Assembly (NCBI RefSeq): GCF_963668665.1
Contig: NZ_OY764902.1
Coordinates: 558,001 to 622,000 of the forward strand
Source: an uncultured Anaeromusa sp.
GTDB taxonomy: Bacteria > Bacillota > Negativicutes > Anaeromusales > Anaeromusaceae
Direction: 5' to 3'
Length of the DNA: 64,000 nt
Part shown: positions 15,842 to 25,024 of the stretch, piece by piece
How positions within the stretch are numbered: position 1 is the stretch's first letter
Layout of the letters: every line of letters begins with the position of its first letter
Position numbers and translations under genes: made by a program
Notes under the pieces: model-generated
Told to the model about the DNA's origin: nothing
The model's input: the letters and a program-made list of their open reading frames with translations, nothing else
The model's database searches: none

Positions 15842-16489
15842 TTACCGGTTTCCCGTCACCAGGAATACCAGGTCGTTTATTGTTTGCAATACATGATCGG
15901 GTTTCGATGCCGTAAGATTTTCCCAGGGCACTAGCGTCCAGGAAACGGCAGCTGTTTTCAAGCCAGCTGCATGACCGCTGGCGATATCGGCAGGGCTGTC
16001 TCCCACCATCAGACAAGCGGAAGCCGGCAGACCCAAATGGGACAAGCCTTTTTCCACCGGTTCCGGGTGAGGCTTGTGCTGCTGTGTTGATTCCATGCCC
16101 ACTACATGCCGGATATAACCGTCTAAATGGAACAGACGCAGACCGCGCCAGGCTGTTTTTTCCGTTTTAGAAGTAACTACGCCCATGGCGACGCCCGCTT
16201 TATCAAGAGTCTGCAACGCTTGCTCAACTCCCTCAAAGGAGGCAGCCAGCCGGTCATGGTGCTCTAGATTAAAAGCGCGATAAATTTCAATCAAGTGATC
16301 TGCGTCTCCTGGTTCTCCCAGAACCTCCATGGCCGTACGTAAGGGTTCGCCAAAATACCGTGAAATGGCCTCTTCCGGCAGCGTTCGTCCGTAAGCGGTT
16401 TGAAAGGTATGCTGAAAAGACGCAATAATTAAGGGTGAAGTATTAATTAACGTTCCGTCCAGATCAAATAAAATGCCTGCAAATTTCAC
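15842..16489 (-). CDS. HAD-superfamily phosphatase (PpaX/Gph-like)
   Basis: This 215-residue HAD hydrolase has motif I FDLDGTLINTS, motif II VVTSKTEK, the conserved Lys in HKPHPEPV, and motif IV MVGDSPADI. An alpha-helical cap domain lies between motifs I and II. It resembles pyrophosphatase PpaX or phosphoglycolate phosphatase. A GTG start is chosen because AGGAGG lies 6 nt upstream. It is the first gene of the salvage cluster, 15 nt before mtnP. It may dephosphorylate a pathway sugar phosphate, but no motif proves that. Confidence 0.85.
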   Translation of the reverse strand: MKFAGILFDLDGTLINTSPLIIASFQHTFQTAYGRTLPEEAISRYFGEPLRTAMEVLGEPGDADHLIEIYRAFNLEHHDRLAASFEGVEQALQTLDKAGVAMGVVTSKTEKTAWRGLRLFHLDGYIRHVVGMESTQQHKPHPEPVEKGLSHLGLPASACLMVGDSPADIASGHAAGLKTAAVSWTLVPWENLTASKPDHVLQTINDLVFLVTGNR

Positions 16490-16577
16490 AAAGATCCTCC
16501 TGCTTGCAAAATGGTTATTTCGTACTTTGTACAATAATTCACTTCTCTTTATTCTTTATCCTGCCGGACTTTTTTGC

Positions 16578-17342
16578 TTACTGTTCCTTAGCCCAAGACT
16601 TTACCAGCGGCAAAAGGCTGTGATCCGTCATATCCAGACAAATGGGAGTAATGGAAACGCATCCTTTGGCAACGGCAGCGATGTCGCTATCCTCGTCATT
16701 GCTGACGTTTAACACTTCGCCTCCCATCCAATAGTAAATGCGTCCGCGGGGATCAAGACGACGTTCAAAGGTATTTGTATATTGGCGCACACCCAGTTTG
16801 GTAACAGCGACTCCTTTAAGCTCCGCTTCCGGCAGCGCCGGAATGTTGAGGTTCAGCAGCATTCCAGGCTGCAGTTGATGCGGTAGAATTATGGTTTCCA
16901 GAATGCGTCTCGTGATTTTGGCTGCGCTTTTGAAATCGCCATGGCTCCAAGCATTAAGAGAGACCGCCAAGGACGGAATACCATGCAGGGAACCTTCCAT
17001 AGCAGCGCTGACCGTACCGGAATAAAGCACATCCGTGCCTAAGTTAGGGCCGTGATTGATACCGGAAATGACCAGGTCCGGTGTCTCGCTAAGGAGCGCT
17101 TCCAGTGCAATTTTCACACAATCTGTAGGCGTACCCCCGATTCGCCAGGCTTTAATGCCGTCTTCTTTTACAACATGGCGATCCACGCGAATGGGATGGG
17201 TCACAGTAATGGCCTGGCTGGTAGCGCTTCGCTCTCGGTCCGGGGCGGCAACAATTACATCCGCCCAAGGAGAAAGCTCTTGCCATAAAGCGCGAATGCC
17301 GGAGGCGTCAATTCCATCGTCGTTTGTCAGTAATATACGCAT
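16578..17342 (-). CDS. surE: 5'/3'-nucleotidase SurE
   Basis: This 254-residue phosphatase shows the family's N-terminal metal site MRILLTNDDGIDASGI, the APDRERSATSQ loop and the SGINHGPNLGTDVLYSGTV motif. It removes phosphate from nucleoside monophosphates and acts in stress and nucleotide housekeeping. It lies between queD (16-nt gap) and the HAD phosphatase gene (88-nt gap), so it may share the transcript. Confidence 0.95.
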   Translation of the reverse strand: MRILLTNDDGIDASGIRALWQELSPWADVIVAAPDRERSATSQAITVTHPIRVDRHVVKEDGIKAWRIGGTPTDCVKIALEALLSETPDLVISGINHGPNLGTDVLYSGTVSAAMEGSLHGIPSLAVSLNAWSHGDFKSAAKITRRILETIILPHQLQPGMLLNLNIPALPEAELKGVAVTKLGVRQYTNTFERRLDPRGRIYYWMGGEVLNVSNDEDSDIAAVAKGCVSITPICLDMTDHSLLPLVKSWAKEQ

Positions 17343-17358
17343 AGAGAGGCGCCTCCTA

Positions 17359-17745
17359 TCAGTTTGCCCGTGCCTTAGTATAAGCTACAGCGGAATGAAG
17401 CGATTCCCAAACTTTTACCTGCGTCAGAAACACATCCCCCTGACGCAGCAGGGGCAATTGTTCTAGTTTTTCATAAACATAACGAGCCAAATTTTCCGCC
17501 GTAGGATTCAACTGGCTGAAAGCTTCCAATTCATTCAAATAATGATGATCCAGTTCATTAAGAACCCCTTTGGCAGCGTCCTTAAGATCATGAAAATCGA
17601 CAAGCATGCCCAGTTCATTTAAGGTCTCACCGCAGACGCTAACCTCAACACGCCAGTTGTGGCCGTGCAGACGACGGCACTTTCCGGGGTACTCGCGAAT
17701 ACAATGCGCGGCTTCAAAATCGAGGCTTATCGTTAAGTCATACAT
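17359..17745 (-). CDS. queD: 6-carboxy-5,6,7,8-tetrahydropterin synthase
   Basis: This 128-residue T-fold enzyme of queuosine and deazapurine synthesis has the zinc-binding histidines in FEAAHCIR and LHGHNWRVEV. The catalytic Cys lies just before the latter (GKCRRLHGHNW). The C-terminal KVWES supplies the substrate-binding Glu. The start follows GAAAGGAAC. The other queuosine genes (queC, queE, queF) are not in this window. Confidence 0.93.
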   Translation of the reverse strand: MYDLTISLDFEAAHCIREYPGKCRRLHGHNWRVEVSVCGETLNELGMLVDFHDLKDAAKGVLNELDHHYLNELEAFSQLNPTAENLARYVYEKLEQLPLLRQGDVFLTQVKVWESLHSAVAYTKARAN

Positions 17746-17790
17746 ACTATGTTCCTTTCTTTTCTAAGAGATTGTGTTGTTGAAATGGAG

Positions 17791-17821
17791 AAAAAGAGGT
17801 GAGTTAGACTCACCTCTTTTT
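17791..17821 (-). terminator. Terminator of the psd-pssA-glycosyltransferase operon
   Basis: AAAAAGAGGTGAG pairs perfectly with CTCACCTCTTTTT around a 5-nt loop, immediately after the glycosyltransferase stop codon. Confidence 0.9.
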
Positions 17822-17824
17822 GAA

Positions 17825-19108
17825 TTATTTCGCTGCTTGTTTGCTGAATACCGGCTCGTTAGCGAATTCATCATTGGCTTTCATCAGCATGTCCTGATAG
17901 CTAAGTGCACGGGTATGCTGCGTATGACTCCAAACGCGCTCGTGCCGATGCAAAAAGCCCAGGAAGGTGATGGGAATCCAACTGTAGACAAAGACAGGAT
18001 ACATCAGCAGATACAGCCAGCACTTCCAATTTGCTCGAATCTTGGCCAAAATAATGACAGGGAAAATATATTGGCCAAAAGCGAGAATAGTCCAAACTTC
18101 AAGAGGTAAAACTCGCTCTAAAATATTCGTGTAAAAAGGATAAACCGCACCAGCATAACTGGCAATAACGAAGAATGTAGACATCAGCAAAAAGTGCGGC
18201 TGTACCAAGTGCAGCACTCCGTCCAACAGACGAATATCGCGGCGGCGGATGCCCTCCTTAATCATGGTGGGAATATAGCGTCCGGCAATGTCGAAATGTC
18301 CCTGTGCCCAGCGTTTACGCTGATTCCAAGCCTGCTTGAACGTTAGCGGTTTTTCATCGTAAACAATGGCATCATGGGCCCAGGTAGTACGAATGCCTTT
18401 CAATAAGACCTTCATGGTAAACTCCATGTCTTCCGTCAGACAGGTAGCGCCCCAGCCGAAACGGCGCAGGACACTAGTGGAAATGCACATGCCCGTGCCG
18501 CCTAGAACACTGGATAAACCAATATTATACTTGGCTAAATGCCAAATATGATCGATCAGCCAGAAGGCAATGGCAAAGGTTCCGGAAATCCAGGTATCTG
18601 TGGGGTTTTTGGCATCCATGTAACCCTGGATAACGGTCTCCCCTTTTTGCAAACGATTATTCATTTCCAAAAGAAAATTTGGATGCACCAGATTATCAGC
18701 ATCAAAAACCACAACGGCATCATACTGGCGTTTCATCTTAAAAAGCCGCGCGAACATCCATTCCATGGCAAAGCCTTTGCCACGTATTTCCTTGTCAAAG
18801 CGTTCATGCACAATAGCGCCGTATTCGCGGGCTACTTTCGCGGTAGCGTCTGTGCAGTTATCTGCGATAATAAAGATGTCATAAAGCTCTTTAGGATAGC
18901 GCAAGACATGCAAATTTTCTACTAATTGCCCAATAACCGATTCCTCATTATGGGCGGAAACCACAATGGCAAAAGTATGTTTCGGTTGGAAATTTTTCTT
19001 TTCTTTTTTCTTCCAAAAACCAAAACAAGCGAGAACAAAATAGTACACGCTGAAAAAAGCAATCATTGCTTGAATGGGGATCATGATAATATCCATTATA
19101 TAGTTCAT
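17825..19108 (-). CDS. Family 2 glycosyltransferase, membrane-bound
   Basis: This 427-residue GT-A enzyme has an N-terminal membrane helix (about residues 5-30), a cytoplasmic domain with IVVSAHNEESVIGQL and the metal-binding FDADNLVHPNF, the base TEDMEF and the acceptor-side QRKRWAQGH (a QxxRW motif). At least three C-terminal hydrophobic segments follow. This layout is that of processive, polysaccharide-synthase-like GT2 proteins. The ATG (MNYIMD) follows AAAAGGAG. It is the last gene of the phospholipid operon, so it probably makes an envelope glycan or glycolipid; the product is unknown. Confidence 0.87.
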   Translation of the reverse strand: MNYIMDIIMIPIQAMIAFFSVYYFVLACFGFWKKKEKKNFQPKHTFAIVVSAHNEESVIGQLVENLHVLRYPKELYDIFIIADNCTDATAKVAREYGAIVHERFDKEIRGKGFAMEWMFARLFKMKRQYDAVVVFDADNLVHPNFLLEMNNRLQKGETVIQGYMDAKNPTDTWISGTFAIAFWLIDHIWHLAKYNIGLSSVLGGTGMCISTSVLRRFGWGATCLTEDMEFTMKVLLKGIRTTWAHDAIVYDEKPLTFKQAWNQRKRWAQGHFDIAGRYIPTMIKEGIRRRDIRLLDGVLHLVQPHFLLMSTFFVIASYAGAVYPFYTNILERVLPLEVWTILAFGQYIFPVIILAKIRANWKCWLYLLMYPVFVYSWIPITFLGFLHRHERVWSHTQHTRALSYQDMLMKANDEFANEPVFSKQAAK

Positions 19109-19154
19109 GGGAGACGCTCCTTTTCGCACACCAAAATTCTAAGATGGTGTCCGT

Positions 19155-19847
19155 CTATTGCTTTGCTGCTGTTATCCGTTGGCGTCCAAAAAGTCCATAG
19201 GCAAAATTTAGCACGCCAAAAAATGCATAAGAGAAGAAAATGACAAAAACAATGGCCTCTAGGGAATGCCAGAGAATATAACCGGCCATGACAGCAGTCA
19301 ATATAACGGGAATGGCGTGAATCTGCTCATTTCCCTTCCCCTTGAAATCAGGGTAATGAACCGAACTGACCATTAAATAGGCGAAAATAGCAATCAGAAT
19401 GGGAAATGTCCAGCCGCTGGGCTTGTAGCCGAGAGCCACAAAAGTACCTACCAGGCAGCCGCCTGCCGGAATGGGCAGACCCATGAAATACCCTTTGACC
19501 GTAGTGGTGTTTACGTTGAAACGCGCCAGGCGTAAAGCGCCGCATAAAGCAAAGAAGATCGCAACAGAAAACCCAATCCAGCCAAACTCCTTTAGCGCAA
19601 ACTGATAGGCCAGCAATGCCGGAGCAACGCCAAAAGAAACCAGATCGCAAAGCGAATCAAGTTCCTTGCCAAACTCGCTGCTGACTCCAAGCGCCCGTGC
19701 CACCCTGCCATCCAAACCGTCCGCAATCATAGCGGCGACGATAAAAAAACCAGCCGGTACGAAATCTCCCTGCATCGTAAAGCCGAGAGAAATCATGCCC
19801 AGAACTAGGTTGAGGGCTGTAACGGCATTGGGAATCCAATACTTCAC
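19155..19847 (-). CDS. pssA: CDP-diacylglycerol--serine O-phosphatidyltransferase
   Basis: This 230-residue integral membrane enzyme has the complete CDP-alcohol phosphotransferase signature, DGLDGRVARALG followed by FGKELDSLCD, at about residues 43-68. Hydrophobic helices surround it. It makes phosphatidylserine from CDP-diacylglycerol and serine. It overlaps the end of psd by 4 nt, so the pair directs phosphatidylethanolamine synthesis, in line with a didermic (outer-membrane) firmicute. Confidence 0.94.
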   Translation of the reverse strand: MKYWIPNAVTALNLVLGMISLGFTMQGDFVPAGFFIVAAMIADGLDGRVARALGVSSEFGKELDSLCDLVSFGVAPALLAYQFALKEFGWIGFSVAIFFALCGALRLARFNVNTTTVKGYFMGLPIPAGGCLVGTFVALGYKPSGWTFPILIAIFAYLMVSSVHYPDFKGKGNEQIHAIPVILTAVMAGYILWHSLEAIVFVIFFSYAFFGVLNFAYGLFGRQRITAAKQ

Positions 19848-20482
19848 TCGTGTAACCTCCCTATGATGGTCTTGCCGCCATAAACGCGATCTCCTTTTTT
19901 GACCAGCACTTCCACTGCAGCAGGCATGATGATTTCCGTACAGGAGCCAAATTTAATCATGCCGAAGCATTCGCCGGAATGCAGCTGGCTGCCGAGAGTA
20001 ACCCAGGAGACGATGCGCCGTGCAATAAGACCGGCCACTTGTGTGACCAATACCTGCAAGCGTCCATTATCCAAACCGATGGCATGGCGTTCATTTTCAC
20101 AGCCTGCCGAAGCTTTATAGGCTGGTTTGAAGCGACCGCATACATACTGCTGATACTTGATTTCCCCTCCAATGGGGCTGCGATTGACATGTACGTCAAA
20201 GACGGAAAGAAAAATTGTAACTTTTGTGCCTTTGGTATGAAGAAATTCCTCGTCAGTCACTTCGCAAACGCTCATAACTTTGCCGTCGGCCGGTGAAAGT
20301 ACCAAATTATCCCCTGTTGGAATAATCCGATTGGGATTGCGAAAGAAAAAAGTCACAAACAAAGTCAGTACGCCTGGCAAAATGCTCCATACCGGCTCGG
20401 CAAAGAAGGCAACCATAACGGTAAGGAGAAATAAAAAGGCAATATAACGGTACCCCTCTTTTACAATGAGGCCTGTTGTCAT
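19844..20482 (-). CDS. psd: Phosphatidylserine decarboxylase (pyruvoyl type)
   Basis: This 212-residue proenzyme of the short Psd family has VFDVHVNRSPIGG with the conserved His, and the self-cleavage site in KFGSCTEI, where the Ser becomes the pyruvoyl group. Hydrophobic helices at about residues 14-45 anchor it. The start is taken as MTTGLIV, 13 nt after an AGGAGG; longer frames upstream lack better signals. It produces phosphatidylethanolamine from the product of PssA next door. Confidence 0.92.
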   Translation of the reverse strand: MTTGLIVKEGYRYIAFLFLLTVMVAFFAEPVWSILPGVLTLFVTFFFRNPNRIIPTGDNLVLSPADGKVMSVCEVTDEEFLHTKGTKVTIFLSVFDVHVNRSPIGGEIKYQQYVCGRFKPAYKASAGCENERHAIGLDNGRLQVLVTQVAGLIARRIVSWVTLGSQLHSGECFGMIKFGSCTEIIMPAAVEVLVKKGDRVYGGKTIIGRLHE

Positions 20483-20559
20483 TATACTTCGTTTCACCTC
20501 CTGCCCTCGTCGGGGCAAAAAGAAAAGGGCTTTCTTTAAGTGGCCCATATTCTCAAATA

Positions 20560-20588
20560 ATTATAATATATACCTTCGAGGTTGTCTA
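20560..20588 (-). promoter_or_regulatory. Strong promoter of psd-pssA-glycosyltransferase
   Basis: On the minus strand there is TAGACA (5 of 6; complement 20583-20588), a 17-nt spacer and a perfect TATAAT (complement 20560-20565). The -35 overlaps the last codon of the upstream gene. Confidence 0.75.
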
Positions 20589-21326
20589 ACTGTTTTTCCT
20601 ACTGCAAACATGCCAAATGAAACGAGGTAAAGCCAGCATTCGCAGGCAACGGCTTGGTTGGCATAAAAGACGGTACAGCCACTCCAGGCCTGCTTTTTGC
20701 ATCCACTGCGGCGCCCTGGTTACCTGGCCCGCCATAACATCAAAGGTTCCCCCCACGCCCATCGCTACAGGTACGCGCAATTGCGCAGCATGACGGCGCA
20801 GCCATTTCTCCTGTCGGGGCACGCCCAGAGCCACAAAAAGAATAGTAGCGCCGGAGGCATTAATGTCTTCGATCAGCTTTGCTTCATCTTCTTCTTTAAA
20901 AAATCCGTCCCGGCAGCCGAGAATGCGCAGGTTCGGATGCGTTTTCCTGGCGCTGGCGGCAGCTGCTTCCGCTATTCCCGGAGCCGCGCCAAGAAAAAAG
21001 AAGCCATACTCCTGCTTTACGCCGTCACTTAAGAGCCTCTGCGCCAGATCAAAGCCGGCAACCCGTTCTTTTAAAGGCGTATTATAATGTCTAGCAGCCC
21101 AAACCACGCCCGCTCCGTCCGGCACGACTAACGCGGCGGAACAGAGAATTTCTTTTAATTCAAGATCGTCTTGCGCCTGCATGATCATTTCCGCATTGGC
21201 GGTAGCTACCAAATGAAAGGAATCTCTTTCTTCTGTAAACTTCTGCACCTTTTTCGCCGCTTGTTCCATGTCCAAACGATCAATAGGAATATCCAAAATA
21301 GCAATACAACTTCGTTCTTGCTTCAT
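20586..21326 (-). CDS. WecG/TagA/CpsF-family glycosyltransferase (GT26)
   Basis: This 246-residue transferase has the family landmarks VATANAEMIMQA, VVPDGAGVVWAARHYN with its catalytic Asp, and GVPRQEKWL in the sugar-binding region. A basic C-terminus RCLRMLALPRFIWHV may bind the membrane. It transfers N-acetylmannosamine or a related aminosugar to a lipid-linked precursor. In a didermic firmicute the product is probably a capsule or surface polysaccharide linkage. It is separated from pdp by 78 nt. Confidence 0.9.
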   Translation of the reverse strand: MKQERSCIAILDIPIDRLDMEQAAKKVQKFTEERDSFHLVATANAEMIMQAQDDLELKEILCSAALVVPDGAGVVWAARHYNTPLKERVAGFDLAQRLLSDGVKQEYGFFFLGAAPGIAEAAAASARKTHPNLRILGCRDGFFKEEDEAKLIEDINASGATILFVALGVPRQEKWLRRHAAQLRVPVAMGVGGTFDVMAGQVTRAPQWMQKAGLEWLYRLLCQPSRCLRMLALPRFIWHVCSRKNS

Positions 21327-21404
21327 AGCGTCCTCGTAGTTTCAAAAATTCGTATTCATTTTACCATAAAGCCAGAACTACGTCCAACTACGAAAAAGGG
21401 GCCC

Positions 21405-22736
21405 TTACTCGGCTTCTGCATGAAAACCGTCAGCATCAACCCAGCCCAGCACATCAGGATAAGAAAGAGGCGGCGTTTCGCTCAGCACAAAGGCTGCAAC
21501 AAGCATCTTCTTGGCTGCTGCCATTTTTTCGGCGGAAGCGGCATGCAGCGTGGCAAGCTTCTGCCCTTTTTGCACGAAATCTCCCTGCTCGCATGCCAGA
21601 ACAAGGCCTGCAGCCAAATCCAACGTTTCTCCTTTATAACGGCGTCCCGCCCCTAAGGCTACAGAGGCTTCGCCGATGATGCGGGCTTGAATCTGCTGTA
21701 CATAGCCGGAATAGGGGCTGAGCAGTTCTTCCTCTAAGGCCGCCCGCGGCAGCAGCGTTGGGGTGGCAACAATATCTGCGCCGCCTTGAGAAAGAATCCA
21801 CTGGCGAAAGCATTCCAACGCCTTGCCCGAATCCAACAACGCTGCGAGCTGTAAATCTGCCTCGTCCTGCGTTTTCGCCATTCCTGCCAAGCAGAGCGCT
21901 TCCGCCGCCAGGCGCAAGCATACCTGGCGCAAGCGCAACGGCCCTCGGCCGCGTAAAATTTCAATGGCTTCCGCAACTTCTAAGGCATTGCCGACTGCTA
22001 AGCCCAGAGGCTGCTCCATGGAGGTAAGGACCGCTTTCACATTGCGTCCCGCGCCTAGGCCAATGGCTACCATGTAACGCGCCAATTCAACAGCGGCTTC
22101 TTTGGTTTGCATGAATGCTCCCTGGCCTACTTTGACATCCAGTAAGATATGCTCAGCGCCAGCGGCCAATTTTTTACTCATAATCGAAGCGGCAATGAGC
22201 GGCAGGCTGTCAACAGTAGCCGTAACATCCCGCAGGGCGTACATTTTTCCGTCTGCCGGCGCAATGGAGGCGCTTTGCGCGGTTAACGCCAGCCCTTGCT
22301 TTTGCAAAAGCGCCAGAAACTGCTCTTCTTGTAAAGTGGCGCTAAAGCCAGGAATGGATTCCAGTTTATCAATGGTGCCGCCGGTAAAGCCAAGTCCTCT
22401 GCCCGACATTTTCGCAACCCCAGCGCCGGCTGCTGCCAATAGGGGCGCGATCACCAGTGTGGTCGTATCGGCCACGCCTCCAGTACTGTGCTTATCTATC
22501 AGAGGTCTGCCTACACTGTGCAACTGCAGACAGGTCCCGGAGCGCATCATAGCTAAAGTAAGCGCTTTTGTTTCGTCAAAAGTCATCCCCTGCCAACAAA
22601 CCGCCATTAACCAGGCTGACATTTGATAGTCCGGAATGTGGTCGTTTGTGTAGTTCTCCACAAGCCATTGCACTTCTTCCTCCGTGTGCGCCAGACCTGC
22701 TTTTTTGTCGGTGATCAGCTGTGTCATTGATTTCAT
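21405..22736 (-). CDS. pdp: Pyrimidine-nucleoside phosphorylase
   Basis: This 443-residue enzyme of the thymidine/pyrimidine phosphorylase family has DKHSTGGVADTTTLV at the phosphate site, KMSGRGLGFTGGTIDKLES in the interdomain hinge, and SIMSKKLAAGAEHILLDVKV. It cleaves (deoxy)uridine and thymidine to base and (deoxy)ribose-1-phosphate. The ATG overlaps the deoB stop as ATGA, so the pair is coupled and DeoB can convert the sugar phosphate. Confidence 0.95.
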   Translation of the reverse strand: MKSMTQLITDKKAGLAHTEEEVQWLVENYTNDHIPDYQMSAWLMAVCWQGMTFDETKALTLAMMRSGTCLQLHSVGRPLIDKHSTGGVADTTTLVIAPLLAAAGAGVAKMSGRGLGFTGGTIDKLESIPGFSATLQEEQFLALLQKQGLALTAQSASIAPADGKMYALRDVTATVDSLPLIAASIMSKKLAAGAEHILLDVKVGQGAFMQTKEAAVELARYMVAIGLGAGRNVKAVLTSMEQPLGLAVGNALEVAEAIEILRGRGPLRLRQVCLRLAAEALCLAGMAKTQDEADLQLAALLDSGKALECFRQWILSQGGADIVATPTLLPRAALEEELLSPYSGYVQQIQARIIGEASVALGAGRRYKGETLDLAAGLVLACEQGDFVQKGQKLATLHAASAEKMAAAKKMLVAAFVLSETPPLSYPDVLGWVDADGFHAEAE

Positions 22737-23920
22737 GCAGGATGTCTCCCTTGCAGCAAGTTAAGAAAGCTAAGCCCCGCTTCTAAGGGCTCTAAACGGA
22801 AATTCTCCAGAATAGTAGCCGATACGTCCGCAAAGGTGTTGCGGGTTCCCAGGGAAGTTCCAATACGCTGCGGAGAATACGCCAGCAGCGGCACATATTC
22901 GCGCGTGTGATCGGTGCCGGGGTGCAACGGATCGCAGCCGTGGTCCGCCGTGAGCAGCAGCAAATCATCTCCGGCAAGCTGTGGCAAAAGTTCCGTCAGG
23001 CGGTGATCCACCGCTTCTAAAGCGGCCGCGTAGCCCTTAGCGTCATTGCGATGTCCATAGAGCATGTCAAAATCAACTAAGTTTAGAACCGTCACTCCGC
23101 TCCAGGCATGATCGCAAATCCAAGTTTGCAATTTTTTCAGGCCATCTTCGTTATTAAGCGTTCCTTCAGCATAATTGAAGGCTTGACCAGCGTAAATATC
23201 TCCGATCTTCCCCAACGCTACAGTCGTCAAACCAGCTGCCGTCAGACGGCTGAATAAATTAGGCTGCGGCATAGGCAGACTGTAATCATGCCTGTGAGGC
23301 GTACGAGAAAACTGTCCGGGAGTTCCAATAAAAGGTCTGGCAATAACCCGCCCTACGGCGTGCTTTCCTGTCAAAATCTCTTGACGCGCTATTTGGCACC
23401 ATTCAAATAGTTGCTCCAGCGGCACTACTTCTTCGTGCGATGCAATCTGAAACACGCTGTCTGCGGAAGTGTAGACAATAGGAAAGCCTGTGCGCAGATG
23501 CTCTTCGCCCAATTCTTCAATGATTACCGTACCGGAAGCCGCTTTGTTTCCTAAAATGCCGCGGCCGATATGCTGACAGAAAGGCGCGGTAATTTCTTCT
23601 GGAAAGCCTTGCGGGTAAACGGGAAACGCTTCCATTACAGGAGTGCCTGCCAATTCCCAATGACCGCTCGTAGTGTCCTTGTTAACGGAGCGTTCGGCCA
23701 TTTTTCCGTAGGACGCCAATGGATGATCGCAGGGAGGAATTCCCTGCAATTTATCAATCAGTCCCAGGCCAAGTCGTTGCAGTTGCGGCAAATGCAGTCC
23801 TTTTGCCGCTGCGGCGACATGTCCCAAGGTATGGGCTCCCGCATCGCCGTAACGAGGCGCATCAGGAAGCGCGCCAATACCGACACTATCGAGAACTACC
23901 AAAAATATACGTCGAAACAT
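22733..23920 (-). CDS. deoB: Phosphopentomutase
   Basis: This 395-residue metalloenzyme of the alkaline-phosphatase superfamily has an N-terminal metal Asp in LVVLDSVGIGALPDA, the phosphorylated Thr region NKDTTSGHWE, and the C-terminal metal site LTADHGCDPLHPGTDHTRE. It interconverts ribose-1-phosphate and ribose-5-phosphate and their deoxy forms. It lies between xerD and pdp, as in the ripX-drm-pupG order of Bacillus. Confidence 0.96.
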   Translation of the reverse strand: MFRRIFLVVLDSVGIGALPDAPRYGDAGAHTLGHVAAAAKGLHLPQLQRLGLGLIDKLQGIPPCDHPLASYGKMAERSVNKDTTSGHWELAGTPVMEAFPVYPQGFPEEITAPFCQHIGRGILGNKAASGTVIIEELGEEHLRTGFPIVYTSADSVFQIASHEEVVPLEQLFEWCQIARQEILTGKHAVGRVIARPFIGTPGQFSRTPHRHDYSLPMPQPNLFSRLTAAGLTTVALGKIGDIYAGQAFNYAEGTLNNEDGLKKLQTWICDHAWSGVTVLNLVDFDMLYGHRNDAKGYAAALEAVDHRLTELLPQLAGDDLLLLTADHGCDPLHPGTDHTREYVPLLAYSPQRIGTSLGTRNTFADVSATILENFRLEPLEAGLSFLNLLQGRHPA

Positions 23921-24020
23921 GCTTGTTCCTCCTTATGTCATAAAACAGGACAGAGCCTTGGCAAACTGACAAACAGTCTGCGTCGGCCCTGCCTAGCTGC
24001 GTTTTTAGCGCGACTCTTTT

Positions 24021-24908
24021 TCAAGCCCGCGGGTGGGCCTTGTCATAAACCTCTTTAAGACGATTTTTAGTGACATGTGTATAAATCTGCGTAGTAGAGA
24101 TATCCGCATGCCCCAGCATTTCCTGAACCGAACGCAAATCTGCGCCGTTTTCCAGCAAATGAGTAGCAAAAGAGTGGCGCAGCGTATGAGGCGTGATTTT
24201 TTGGTCAATCTGAGCCTCTAAGGCGTATTTTTTAATGATTTTCCAAAAGCCCTGCCGCGTTAAGCGTCGGCCATGGTGGTTGACAAACATAGCTTCTTCT
24301 TGTTTGCTTCGTACCAACGCCGTACGACCTTTACGCAAATACTGAGTTACGCACTTGGAGGCGATAGAACCCAGCGGCACAACACGCTCTTTGGCGCCTC
24401 GGCCAAAGCATTTAATATAGCCAAGTTCCAAATTTACATCATTTACATTGATAGTTATCAATTCTGATACCCGAATGCCTGTGGCGTAAAGCAGTTCTAA
24501 CATGGCTTTATCGCGCAAACCAGCGGGCAAATTGATATTAGGCTGTTTCAACAGCAATTCCACCTGTTGTACGCTGAGTACTTGAGGAAGCTTTTTTTCC
24601 AACTTAGGCGATTCAATTTTCGATGCCGGATCCGCATCTAGATGCTGTTCCTTCAGCAGATATTGGTAAAAGGATTTGAGTGCAGCTAAATTGCGAGAAA
24701 TTGTGGAAACAGCCTTCCCCTGTTTTTTGAGTTCATCCAGGTAGGTGCGGATAATTTCGTTTGTGGAGCCAGTGGCGAAGGTAAGCCGGTTGTTTTCTAA
24801 ATACTGTTGGAAGTACCGTAAATCCCTGCCGTAGGATTCCAGCGTATTTTGGGCCAACCCCCGTTCGCTCGCTAAATACGAAATGAAATGCTGCACATAA
24901 TTCTCCAT
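24021..24908 (-). CDS. xerD: Site-specific tyrosine recombinase XerD
   Basis: This 295-residue recombinase is the normal XerD length. The N-terminal core-binding domain ends around residue 90. The catalytic residues are in ATGIRVSELI (Arg), HTLRHSFATHLLENG (His, Arg) and GHADISTTQIYTHV (His, Tyr). It resolves chromosome dimers at dif with XerC. The ATG (MENYVQH) follows AAAGGGTGG. It heads the deoB-pdp transcript. The other recombinase at 4534-5514 is a different subfamily. Confidence 0.95.
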   Translation of the reverse strand: MENYVQHFISYLASERGLAQNTLESYGRDLRYFQQYLENNRLTFATGSTNEIIRTYLDELKKQGKAVSTISRNLAALKSFYQYLLKEQHLDADPASKIESPKLEKKLPQVLSVQQVELLLKQPNINLPAGLRDKAMLELLYATGIRVSELITINVNDVNLELGYIKCFGRGAKERVVPLGSIASKCVTQYLRKGRTALVRSKQEEAMFVNHHGRRLTRQGFWKIIKKYALEAQIDQKITPHTLRHSFATHLLENGADLRSVQEMLGHADISTTQIYTHVTKNRLKEVYDKAHPRA

Positions 24909-24968
24909 TGCCACCACCCTTTTCGCATTATTCTGCTGAGCCTCTTTGGATCAAAAACCTTAAAAGCT

Positions 24969-24997
24969 ATAATATTATGTATATTCTCTGTTTGTAA
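24969..24997 (-). promoter_or_regulatory. Promoter of xerD-deoB-pdp
   Basis: On the minus strand there is TTACAA (complement 24992-24997), a 17-nt spacer and TATTAT (complement 24969-24974), 60 nt before the xerD start in an A+T-rich gap. Confidence 0.6.
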
Positions 24998-25024
24998 GAA
25001 AAATCCTTTTACATAATTCTAAAT

